Source: Candidatus Stahliibacteriota bacterium (GTDB lineage: Bacteria > Hydrothermota > UBA3073). From it: a DNA stretch of 6,566 nucleotides. Position 1 is the first letter of the stretch. Every line of letters starts with the position of its first letter. Below, piece by piece: positions 1 through 5,994 of the stretch. The stretch is from positions 1 through 6,566 of the forward strand of contig DAOUSS010000083.1 in the NCBI GenBank assembly GCA_030627085.1, given 5' to 3'. A model generated the notes under the pieces. It saw nothing but the letters and a program-made list of their open reading frames with translations, did not search any database and was not told the origin of the DNA. The position numbers and the translations under genes are program-made.

Positions 1-87
1 TATTGTATGTTCTTGTTAGATAAGCACATAAAGCACTTGAATTTTAGCAAGCTTTGATCATGGGCTCAAATGATACTACAGGTGTTT

Positions 88-115
88 ACCCCGTGAAATA
101 GATATTTCACAGGGT
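88..115 (-). terminator. Strong hairpin, candidate terminator of the DUF4190 gene
   Basis: Two 13-base arms, ACCCCGTGAAATA (88-100) and TATTTCACAGGGT (103-115), are complementary except for one C-A mismatch (92/111) and are separated by only GA. The hairpin lies 36 bases past the stop codon of the minus-strand DUF4190 gene, where a terminator is expected. On that strand it is followed by GGTAAACACC rather than a U-tract, so it is not a textbook intrinsic terminator. It could instead be an mRNA-stabilising hairpin or a copy of a dispersed palindromic repeat. The rest of 1-151 shows no supportable gene. Confidence 0.4.
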
Positions 116-151
116 GAATCTGTGGTTAATTATTTTCTTTGCCGCTGATTT

Positions 152-460
152 TTAGTAATACCAGTAATGATACATAAAAGGGGTACTGAACAGAAATCTT
201 AAAAAACTCAATATAAAAAATACCCAGAAAAGTGACATTCCAATAGCCACTATTCCGCATATAATGCCGGCAAGTGCTACACCTTCTCCTCCAAGTCCTC
301 CTCCAGCTTTCCTTATCATACTCCTCGCCCTCACTCCAAATACAATAGCAAGAATTGCGAGAATAAACCCAAGGAAAGGTATAAAAAACGCAAGTATTCC
401 GCATACCAATGAGGCAATTGCCAGTCCCGGGGTTTCCTTTGTCATGCTATGATTTTCCAT
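152..460 (-). CDS. Small DUF4190-type integral membrane protein
   Basis: The 102-residue protein has a short polar N-terminus ending MTKETPG, then a long hydrophobic stretch at about 13-44 (GLAIASLVCGILAFFIPFLG and on) that reads as one or two closely packed membrane passes. A basic, glycine-rich loop follows at about 44-60 (RARSMIRKAGGGLGGEG), then a second hydrophobic stretch at about 60-91 and an aromatic tail (MYHYWYY). The paired G-x-A-x-A-S-L-V-x-G-I-L-A and G-V-A-L-A-G-I-I-x-G-I segments are characteristic of DUF4190 proteins, a family of small membrane proteins without an assigned reaction. The frame opens at a TTG (472), but I chose ATG 460 because GGAAGGAG lies just upstream of it; that spacing is short (2 nt), and ATG 445 is an alternative. 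The stop is TAA. The gene is transcribed away from the DUF1670 remnant, whose decayed 5' end sits directly against its ribosome-binding site. Function unknown. Confidence 0.85.
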   Translation of the reverse strand: MENHSMTKETPGLAIASLVCGILAFFIPFLGFILAILAIVFGVRARSMIRKAGGGLGGEGVALAGIICGIVAIGMSLFWVFFILSFLRFLFSTPFMYHYWYY

Positions 461-462
461 AA

Positions 463-470
463 CTCCTTCC
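463..470 (-). promoter_or_regulatory. Ribosome-binding site of the DUF4190 gene
   Basis: On the minus strand, GGAAGGAG is followed by TT and then ATG (460). The 2-nt spacing from the end of the purine tract is shorter than usual, but the other candidate starts (TTG 472, which precedes the tract, and ATG 445, 17 nt after it) fit worse. This supports the 102-residue start. I see no convincing -35/-10 pair upstream. Confidence 0.5.
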
Positions 471-480
471 AATTAAAGAC

Positions 481-940
481 ATAGAGACTCTTAAATACGG
501 TGTCACGTCACGAGAACTCACGATCAAACGTATGATTAGATGGCTTAACAAAGCTTTTAACCAAGGAGCACTCTTGAGCCAGCTAGACCTTGCTGTATTA
601 CTCAACGTCTATGAGGCAGTAGTCAACGACTATGGTCAACGATTATCAAAGAACAACCGGTAGAATCCCACCCACAAGAAGTAATATCCAAGATCTATCA
701 GGTGCCATAACTCATAAGAGAGAAATCGTCACGCTCTACCTACAAGGATATCTGACGCCAACGATAGCCAAGAAGATAAACCACTCAAAAGAGGCAGTAG
801 ATAGATATATCCGTGACTATGACACAGTAAAACTGTTAACTAAAGTCTCTACAGATCCAGAAGTAATAGGTAGAATGGCCAGATTGTCCAAGAAAGCCGT
901 TCAACAATATCTCGTCTTATACCCAAGTCAGAAAAGCTGA
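481..940 (+). pseudogene. Decayed DUF1670 (helix-turn-helix) gene, N-terminally truncated and frameshifted
   Basis: The sequence reads as one DUF1670 protein only if two frames are joined. Frame 1 (open from 463, recognisable from about 481) gives KYGVTSRELTIKRMIRW, then NQGALLSQLDLAVLLNVYEA, up to VVNDY at about 633. Frame 2 then continues VNDYQRTTGRIPPTRSNIQ, GAITHKREIVTLYLQGY, HSKEAVDRYIRDYDTV and LSKKAVQQYLVLY to a TGA at 938-940. These match, from memory, the family's signatures: re-R-I-x-R, QGalLTqeDLa-LL, vPTRG-DIG, sHK-Iv-lYl-G, HS-eaVerYi-dF and LS-V-eY-lY. Frame 1 ends at TAG 661-663. Family members are about 250-300 residues, so roughly the first 100 are missing; upstream is the start region of the divergent DUF4190 gene. 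There is no proper start codon or ribosome-binding site. The ATG-initiated part in 632-940 (102 codons) would cover only the C-terminal half. DUF1670 proteins are presumed DNA-binding and have no established function. Confidence 0.75.
622..647 (+). repeat. 13-bp tandem duplication that breaks the DUF1670 frame
   Basis: GTCAACGACTATG (622-634) is followed directly by GTCAACGATTATC (635-647): 11 of 13 bases are identical. Thirteen bases add one nucleotide beyond four codons, so reading shifts from frame 1 to frame 2. Removing one copy joins EAV-VNDYQRTTGRIPP in a single frame. The amino acids VNDY appear once in each frame, the signature of a duplication rather than a simple indel. Confidence 0.8.
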
Positions 941-1023
941 AAAAAAACGAAAAAGAGCAAAAATTGGTATGTTTATAACATCCTCTTATATAGGCAGTTA
1001 TAGTCTCCTATGGTCATATGACA
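941..1023. other. AT-rich convergent spacer with weak hairpins
   Basis: This spacer separates the end of the DUF1670 remnant from the end of the large exoprotein gene on the other strand. It holds ATGTT-TAT-AACAT (969-981), ATAGG (990-994) pairing with CCTAT (1007-1011), and the 10-bp palindrome GTCATATGAC (1013-1022). Read on the minus strand, the 969-981 hairpin is followed after a few bases by T-rich sequence up to an eight-T run (947-940). It may therefore terminate the exoprotein transcript, but the stems are short and AT-rich. Confidence 0.3.
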
Positions 1024-4000
1024 CTATCTGATAACCACAAGCTTCTTTATAGCCTTATAGTTGCCTGCCGTAAGCTTCACAAAATACACCCCTGATGCGA
1101 CATTCTTGCCCTTGTTATCTCTTCCATCCCATATCTGCTTGTAATATCCTGCATCCCTTCTCCCATCTACAAGTGTTTTTATGAGTCTTCCGCATATATC
1201 ATAAATCTTCAAGGATACATCTGACTTCTCAGGGATTGAGTATTGAATCACCGTCTTCCTTCTTATGGGATTCGGGTAGTTCTGGGACAGGCTGAATATC
1301 TTACAGTCCCCCGCGCTCTGTGCGCCTCCTCCTTCTGACTCCAGAAGGGTATATGCTGACGCTTTCCATGCTTCACCGAGAGCCTCACAGGCATTAACTA
1401 ATTCCCGATCCTCGATATAGCTGTAGGCATCCTGTAGTTTTTTAAAAATCCTTTCGGTTTCCTTCTCTTCAACTCCTGCTTTTTGGGCTTCTGTAAAGAC
1501 TGCAAGAGAAAGAAGTTTGTCAGCCTTGATTATATTTGCCTTGGTCCATCTTGTTAAATCATCTATCTTTTCTTGTGTATAGTTATCTTCCTTAATTAAT
1601 AACCCTATCAGGTCATCTATTATGTCTTTTGTGGCATTCTTATGGAGGCGAAAGACATTCCCACCACTTGTAAAGTCTAAATGATTATCATCTAACCACC
1701 ATTCCTTGTTGAGACTCTCAGTAAGATGGCAGACAGCTTTGTCAATTTTTTCTACCACATCCTGGCCAAGTTCTTCCCTTGATTTTAATCCTTCCAAATC
1801 ATCTATGGCGTTCTCAATAATTGTCTTTGGAGGAATGACAGGAATATAATATCCTGTGGAAACAAAGATAAAATCTCTCACATATCCGATTCTCTCTTTA
1901 GGTATACCATAAGAGAGTTCTATTGTCTCACCAGGAATTAGCTCGGCATAATCGCTATCATACTCAAGAAGTTCATCCTTTATTGAACCACCATAAGTAT
2001 AAGTAGCAGAAAGCAATGGAGACTCCTCTATAAAGAGGGGAATATCCTTCTTTTTTACTACTGTCACGCCATCTACCTCATGAATCCCATTTAAGAGAAG
2101 CCTTATCACCAGACTATCCTCTTTTGCCTCCAACATATCAGATAGAGAAACAAATATATCAGAAAAATCTTCGCGCAAGGGGAACGTGCCTGCATCAACC
2201 CATCTCCCTTCTCTGTAGGCCTCCATAGCTATGGAATACTCCTTTGGTCTCGCCTGGATTCTTACAGCCTTTTCCTTTGGACTCTCTACCTTACCAAAGT
2301 CCAGCGTCAGACAATCTCCTCCAACTGTTGATTTGTAAAGCAATCCATCACCACAGACACTAACCTCCCGTGTATAATCGGCTCCATCGGTACCGCGGGC
2401 TTTTATAGGTTCATTTTCTGTCTTGTAAGGGAAAATTATTCCCTCAGGAGTGACACCAATCTCCAAAGAATCGGGGTAATCTACTGATAGAAGTTTAAGT
2501 TTATCAAAATAGCTATTTTCGGTTTCAAATTCTCGTACCTGAACCAGGTACATACTATCTTCTGGCACAGGTATCTTGGAGACCTTATGGTAATCAGTTA
2601 CCTGGGTGGTGTTTGACCCAGAACCAGAGAGTATAGAATTATCTTTGACAAATTCTGATCCATTCCATGTGTAAAGGAAGGGACAGGGATAGTATTCCGG
2701 GTCCACCCTTATTGTACCTGATGGGTCACTCTCATTCTGTAGTATATCAAAGGCTGTAACACAGTAATAGTAAGTACTCCACGCATAAACTGTGTCAAGG
2801 CAGGTCGGCGATGCTGTAGGGGAAACTGTTTTTACCTTTTGCCATCCACCTCCAGAGGTCTTTCTATACACACAATACCCATCAAGGTCAGGTTCTGTGT
2901 TTGCATTCCATGTCAGTGTTATCTTCGCCCAATTAGAACCTATATATGACCAGACCCCGGTAAGTCCTGTTGGAGCAAGAGGAGGCAGAACATCCGTCTG
3001 GTTAAAATTAACTTTATATGGCGAGTTATCTCCCTCTGTCCATGTCACTGAGAGTATACTTTCAGGATCATTCAATGCAGCCTGTGGATATTTGGAATCA
3101 ATTGTTGTGTTACTGATATTCACTGCTTTGCCCCACCCTAACATTGCCTTCCTGCTTCTATATACCTCTCCTTCTTCCTCCCATACTATTATCACTCCAT
3201 CAAGAACTTGAGGTGATGTGGATATGTAAGAAGGTGTATTACTTATGTTCACGGATTCCCCAAAATCTCCTTCAAGTGGTTTTTTGATAAGGTATATTTC
3301 TCCTTCCTCTTCCCATACAACATAAATATGGTTATCATAAAAATCTATAAATGGGTGGGAGGAGGATATATCAGGACTCTCTGAAACATTGACTGTTTCT
3401 GTCCAGCCCGTATCCATCTTTGTAATGTAATATACCTCCCCTGTCTCGCTCCAGGACGGTCTTGTCCAGGTTATATGTGGTGCACTATTCATATCTATGT
3501 CTATGGAAGCTATAGAGTTTCCCAATCCCTTGAAACCATCTATAGTTGCTATATCTAATTTCTTCGTTTCTTTTGCTCCTGAGGAAGGAGTATAGCATAT
3601 ATATGTGAGAGACCATCGAGTATTTGCTCCAGGGGGAGCAAGAACCCATTGGGTATTTGCTCCAGGAGAATCTTTTTCCTCCTCTTGGATTGTGGCCCAA
3701 AAAACTTCTGTCAATACTATATGCACAATATTGTTGCTATCTACGACCATAGCAGGTGATGAAAATCTCACTCCATAATCACTTTGGTCTTTCAGTAACA
3801 CCACTGGAACTCCCCAAGTTCCATTGTTTTTTCTATAATAGAGTCTACTCACTTTATCCTCTTCCTCTATCCACGAGACATTTATCCCACCAGTATTATC
3901 CATTGCAATCGCAGGTAACTTTCCATTACCAATACCCTCCTGATACCAGGTATTCCCATTATCTGGGGAGTAATCAAAGAGAATCCTGTCAGTTACATCC

Positions 4001-5730
4001 TCAGAATGATATACCGCATAAATATTACCAGAATTGTCAATACATACCTTCCTCTGATTACTATGTGCAGTGGCAAGTTGTGTAGTTGAAAATAAGGGTC
4101 CTATCTCAAACCATCCGCTTTCATCTGTACCCTTATTACCTGCCTTATCATATGCCTCCACGATTATCTTGCAGTGTGAGCGTACAATACTGGGTATCTC
4201 CCAATCATAGTGTGTAGAATCGGGTGGAAGCACTGCAAGTGTATCCCACCAGGGATCTGGGTATGGGTCTGGTCCGGGTGGTGCTTTTACTCCCTCTGTA
4301 TAGAATATTACTTTTACAGAATCAACACCCACATTATCTGTGGGCTCACCCCACTCAATCCTCTTCAGTCCCCCAATCTCCCATCGCTCACCACCTGTAG
4401 GATTAAGGAGGTCAATCTGGGGAGGTGTTCTATCGGCCACAGTGAATATTCCACTTATATATTGGCCTTCAAGGTTATCCGAGTCTTTAGCTCTTACTCT
4501 TACCCTGCAGGCAACAGATGGGGTATTTGGCACAGTCCATTGGTATGTGCCGTCATTTGCCTCATTGTCAGAGACAGGTATCCATATATTCCCTAAATCA
4601 GTCGAATATGCGATATTTATTATCAAAGCGTCATCCGCTGTCTGAATATCCGTAGCACTCCATAATATATCATAGACACTCTCACAAGCCCAATCATCAC
4701 CACCCACAGGTGAGGTAAGTTGTATATCAGGGGTGTTGGTATAGATGAAGTTCTGGAGTGTATCATATGCGAGCTTATGGGTGTAATCATACCAAATTAT
4801 TCCCCATTTTGCTGCTGTAGAATCATCATCAGGTCCCCAATCTCTATCTGCAAAAAAGAAGGCCTTACCAAGCCACTCCTTATCCAGCACCAGTTGAGCA
4901 AGCTGTTTATGATAACTTGCTTGGGTCTCCTCGGATACTCCAGTCCAACCCGTTGGTCTATCTCTCCAATATCTGGTTGACCAGCCTATTTCGGTTAACC
5001 AAATTGGTGCATCTCCAAGTCCATAAGCATTCAGGGTATCTCTCACAACCGTTTCCAGGTGATCAAAATCTGGGCCGCCACCCTGGTACAAATGCCAACT
5101 CACCACATCTGTCTCTTCTGCAGCACCATCGCGAAGAAGATAACTTAACCATTGAACACCTTCTCCCTCTATATAAACCATCACACAGGGTCTCCCATAA
5201 AAATCATATCCAGAGCAAGTGTCAACTGGAAGGGTATCACCATCAATTACCAAAGTATCGCCAAACCAGTAAGTAGTATCACTTGTCCAGGAATATACGA
5301 ACTGAAGTTCCCATCTTGGTATATTATCAGTTAAGCACAGAGAAACGACCTTAGCTCCGTTGATTCCAGGGTCAGCATCGTGTATTGCCTTTCCCGAAAC
5401 CCGAAAGTATCTTCTAACATCAATAGGGGTCTTGCCGGCACATCTTCCTCGCATGGAGTACGAATAGGGCTCATTTATAATCTCCCAGTATTTAGCAGGC
5501 TTCGTAAGACCAGGCATTTCAGGAATACCACCATAACCCTCGCCATCACCGTCATATCGCTCAACAACTGTATGCCAGTAGTCCCACCACTGGGTTGTAT
5601 CGGTCATCCAGTCTGGCGGCCAGCCCACTCGAAGCCAGTTCATATCCCTCTTCTGCAAAAACACAGCCATCGAATCCTGACCACGCCAGTGCCAATCTTC
5701 AGGAGAAGTACCTGGATAGTCTATTTTCAA
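1024..5730 (-). CDS. Large secreted multidomain glycoside hydrolase (clan GH-A-like), main body, downstream of an in-frame TGA
   Basis: This frame of 1568 codons is the body of a 1652-residue exoprotein that begins at 5982; the TTG at 5730 is only the first possible start after the TGA at 5755-5757. Numbering from TTG, residues 1-330 are a TIM-barrel hydrolase with the likely acid/base Glu87 in YWEIINEP (codon 5470-5472), the motif SWHLY (211-215) and the likely nucleophile Glu247 in WLTEIGW (codon 4990-4992). Then come two Ig-like modules (334-431 and 436-543; TSPVGGDDW, LNPTGGERW), a BNR-like beta-propeller (about 548-912), fibronectin type III (917-1010), a domain opening CPFLYTWNGSEFVKDN (1016-1300), an alpha-helical domain (1301-1464; WWLDDNHLD, GNVF) and a sorting-type Ig domain (1478-1568; LSQNYPNP, LKIYDICGRLIKTL, GVYFVKL). 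It probably acts on an extracellular polysaccharide; substrate and GH family cannot be fixed from sequence alone. Without the upstream part it lacks a signal peptide and the first barrel strand, so this frame alone is unlikely to yield a secreted enzyme. Confidence 0.85.
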   Translation of the reverse strand: MKIDYPGTSPEDWHWRGQDSMAVFLQKRDMNWLRVGWPPDWMTDTTQWWDYWHTVVERYDGDGEGYGGIPEMPGLTKPAKYWEIINEPYSYSMRGRCAGKTPIDVRRYFRVSGKAIHDADPGINGAKVVSLCLTDNIPRWELQFVYSWTSDTTYWFGDTLVIDGDTLPVDTCSGYDFYGRPCVMVYIEGEGVQWLSYLLRDGAAEETDVVSWHLYQGGGPDFDHLETVVRDTLNAYGLGDAPIWLTEIGWSTRYWRDRPTGWTGVSEETQASYHKQLAQLVLDKEWLGKAFFFADRDWGPDDDSTAAKWGIIWYDYTHKLAYDTLQNFIYTNTPDIQLTSPVGGDDWACESVYDILWSATDIQTADDALIINIAYSTDLGNIWIPVSDNEANDGTYQWTVPNTPSVACRVRVRAKDSDNLEGQYISGIFTVADRTPPQIDLLNPTGGERWEIGGLKRIEWGEPTDNVGVDSVKVIFYTEGVKAPPGPDPYPDPWWDTLAVLPPDSTHYDWEIPSIVRSHCKIIVEAYDKAGNKGTDESGWFEIGPLFSTTQLATAHSNQRKVCIDNSGNIYAVYHSEDVTDRILFDYSPDNGNTWYQEGIGNGKLPAIAMDNTGGINVSWIEEEDKVSRLYYRKNNGTWGVPVVLLKDQSDYGVRFSSPAMVVDSNNIVHIVLTEVFWATIQEEEKDSPGANTQWVLAPPGANTRWSLTYICYTPSSGAKETKKLDIATIDGFKGLGNSIASIDIDMNSAPHITWTRPSWSETGEVYYITKMDTGWTETVNVSESPDISSSHPFIDFYDNHIYVVWEEEGEIYLIKKPLEGDFGESVNISNTPSYISTSPQVLDGVIIVWEEEGEVYRSRKAMLGWGKAVNISNTTIDSKYPQAALNDPESILSVTWTEGDNSPYKVNFNQTDVLPPLAPTGLTGVWSYIGSNWAKITLTWNANTEPDLDGYCVYRKTSGGGWQKVKTVSPTASPTCLDTVYAWSTYYYCVTAFDILQNESDPSGTIRVDPEYYPCPFLYTWNGSEFVKDNSILSGSGSNTTQVTDYHKVSKIPVPEDSMYLVQVREFETENSYFDKLKLLSVDYPDSLEIGVTPEGIIFPYKTENEPIKARGTDGADYTREVSVCGDGLLYKSTVGGDCLTLDFGKVESPKEKAVRIQARPKEYSIAMEAYREGRWVDAGTFPLREDFSDIFVSLSDMLEAKEDSLVIRLLLNGIHEVDGVTVVKKKDIPLFIEESPLLSATYTYGGSIKDELLEYDSDYAELIPGETIELSYGIPKERIGYVRDFIFVSTGYYIPVIPPKTIIENAIDDLEGLKSREELGQDVVEKIDKAVCHLTESLNKEWWLDDNHLDFTSGGNVFRLHKNATKDIIDDLIGLLIKEDNYTQEKIDDLTRWTKANIIKADKLLSLAVFTEAQKAGVEEKETERIFKKLQDAYSYIEDRELVNACEALGEAWKASAYTLLESEGGGAQSAGDCKIFSLSQNYPNPIRRKTVIQYSIPEKSDVSLKIYDICGRLIKTLVDGRRDAGYYKQIWDGRDNKGKNVASGVYFVKLTAGNYKAIKKLVVIR
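2998..3480 (-). repeat. Three to four diverged propeller blade repeats in the exoprotein
   Basis: Within the exoprotein (residues 751-911 from TTG 5730), blades repeat every 43-47 residues. The key motifs are SETGEVYY at 761, VVWEEEGEIY at 804 and IVWEEEGEVY at 848, each followed by a strand ending TVNVSES, SVNISNT or AVNISNT (from about 779, 826 and 869). A fourth copy, VTWTEGDNSPYKVN, is shorter. The matching DNA is visibly similar (for example near 3111 and 3240, 129 bp apart), suggesting internal duplication. The pattern is typical of BNR/sialidase-like beta-propeller blades. Confidence 0.65.
3604..3669 (-). repeat. In-frame 33-bp tandem duplication, PGANT-x-W
   Basis: Residues 688-698 (SPGANTQWVLA) and 699-709 (PPGANTRWSLT) of the exoprotein are adjacent 11-residue copies. 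In DNA, TATTTGCTCCAGG occurs on the plus strand at 3621-3633 and again at 3654-3666, exactly 33 bases apart, with further similarity on both sides. The duplication sits in a low-complexity loop after the acidic run QEEEKDS, between propeller strands, and probably lengthens a surface loop. Confidence 0.7.
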
Positions 5731-5754
5731 CCCCGGTCCACAGTTAGGTCTAAC

Positions 5755-5757
5755 TCA
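5755..5757 (-). other. In-frame TGA interrupting the exoprotein gene
   Basis: The minus strand reads GGT CTA TCC TGA GTT AGA CCT AAC TGT GGA, that is GLS-stop-VRPNCG, in one frame from ATG 5982 to the TAG at 1024. No frame change is involved. A single base change at 5755 (TGG to TGA) explains it, and Trp fits the expected barrel-strand motif (G-x-x-WVRPN). All other Trp codons of this gene are TGG, and TGA ends the DUF1670 remnant, so global reassignment of TGA is not supported here. Confidence 0.85.
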
Positions 5758-5982
5758 GGATAGACCACAACTTTGCATAGAATCAAGCCTCGGACAGTAA
5801 TATGTTCTCCACAACGAATCAGGACAGGTCCGATAGTCGACATTCTTGTCATACCCCATCACAATACCCCAGGGAGAGTTCTCCGTAATTACAGAATATC
5901 CCTCATTTACCCCATAGAGAAATAAAGGGGTAAGAAGTGCAACTGCACTCCATATAGCCGTTTTCAAGTATCTTACCTGCAT
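5755..5982 (-). CDS. N-terminal fragment of the exoprotein: signal peptide and start of the hydrolase barrel
   Basis: This 75-codon piece starts at an ATG with a good ribosome-binding site 10 bases after the previous gene and ends at the in-frame TGA. Residues 1-24 form a signal peptide: basic MQVRYLK, hydrophobic TAIWSAVALLTPLFLYG, with cleavage probably just after. The mature part, SPWGIVMGYDKNV then YYCPRLDSMQSCGLS, is the first strand and helix of a GH-A-type barrel and runs directly into VRPNCGPGLKIDYPG beyond the stop in the same frame. It is therefore not an independent gene but the 5' end of the large exoprotein (1652 residues if the TGA is read through or corrected). Four Cys lie around the break (RTCP, YYCP, QSCG, PNCG) and could form disulfides in an exported protein. 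If the stop is real, the cell makes only a short exported peptide. Confidence 0.85.
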   Translation of the reverse strand: MQVRYLKTAIWSAVALLTPLFLYGVNEGYSVITENSPWGIVMGYDKNVDYRTCPDSLWRTYYCPRLDSMQSCGLS

Positions 5983-5984
5983 AA

Positions 5985-5994
5985 CACCCCCTTT
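5985..5994 (-). promoter_or_regulatory. Ribosome-binding site of the exoprotein gene
   Basis: AAAGGGGGTG precedes ATG 5982 with TT between, and it overlaps the last bases of the TAA of the upstream gene (5993-5995). It differs from the anti-16S consensus AAAGGAGGTG by one base. The overlap implies translation from a shared transcript; there is no room for a separate promoter in the 10-bp gap. It fixes the start at 5982 and argues against TTG 5730 as the native start. Confidence 0.65.

Noticed and set aside
1..57. Open plus-strand frame running from the window edge to a TGA at 55-57 (YCMFLLDKHIKHLNFSKL)
   Set aside because: It is only 18 codons, with no recognisable motif; it could be the end of a gene lying outside the window, but chance is equally likely.
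264..452. Plus-strand open frame opposite the DUF4190 gene, proline/serine-rich
   Set aside because: It is a shadow of the minus-strand membrane protein: its PSPPSPPP run is the antisense of the Gly-rich loop, and it has no ribosome-binding site.
461..600. Possible minus-strand promoter for the DUF4190 gene, with TATTTAA near 494-500
   Set aside because: No -35-like hexamer is found at suitable spacing, so a promoter cannot be placed from sequence alone.
481..1023. Possible insertion sequence containing the DUF1670 remnant
   Set aside because: I found no terminal inverted repeats or target-site duplication bracketing the remnant, and no transposase motif; the short palindromes at 969-1022 do not pair with anything near 461-490.
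5728..5757. TGA as a selenocysteine codon with a downstream SECIS, or TTG 5730 as an independent gene start
   Set aside because: The only structure directly after the TGA is a tiny GTTA-GACC-TAAC stem, too small for a bacterial SECIS, and the position fits Trp rather than Sec. Starting at TTG would leave a secreted enzyme with no signal peptide and an incomplete barrel, while the frame continues upstream with matching sequence.
2792..5763. Several plus-strand open frames of 60-139 codons and a minus-strand one at 3485-3700 within the exoprotein gene
   Set aside because: They overlap a clearly protein-coding frame with recognisable domains, resemble no family and lack start signals; they are antisense or alternative-frame shadows.
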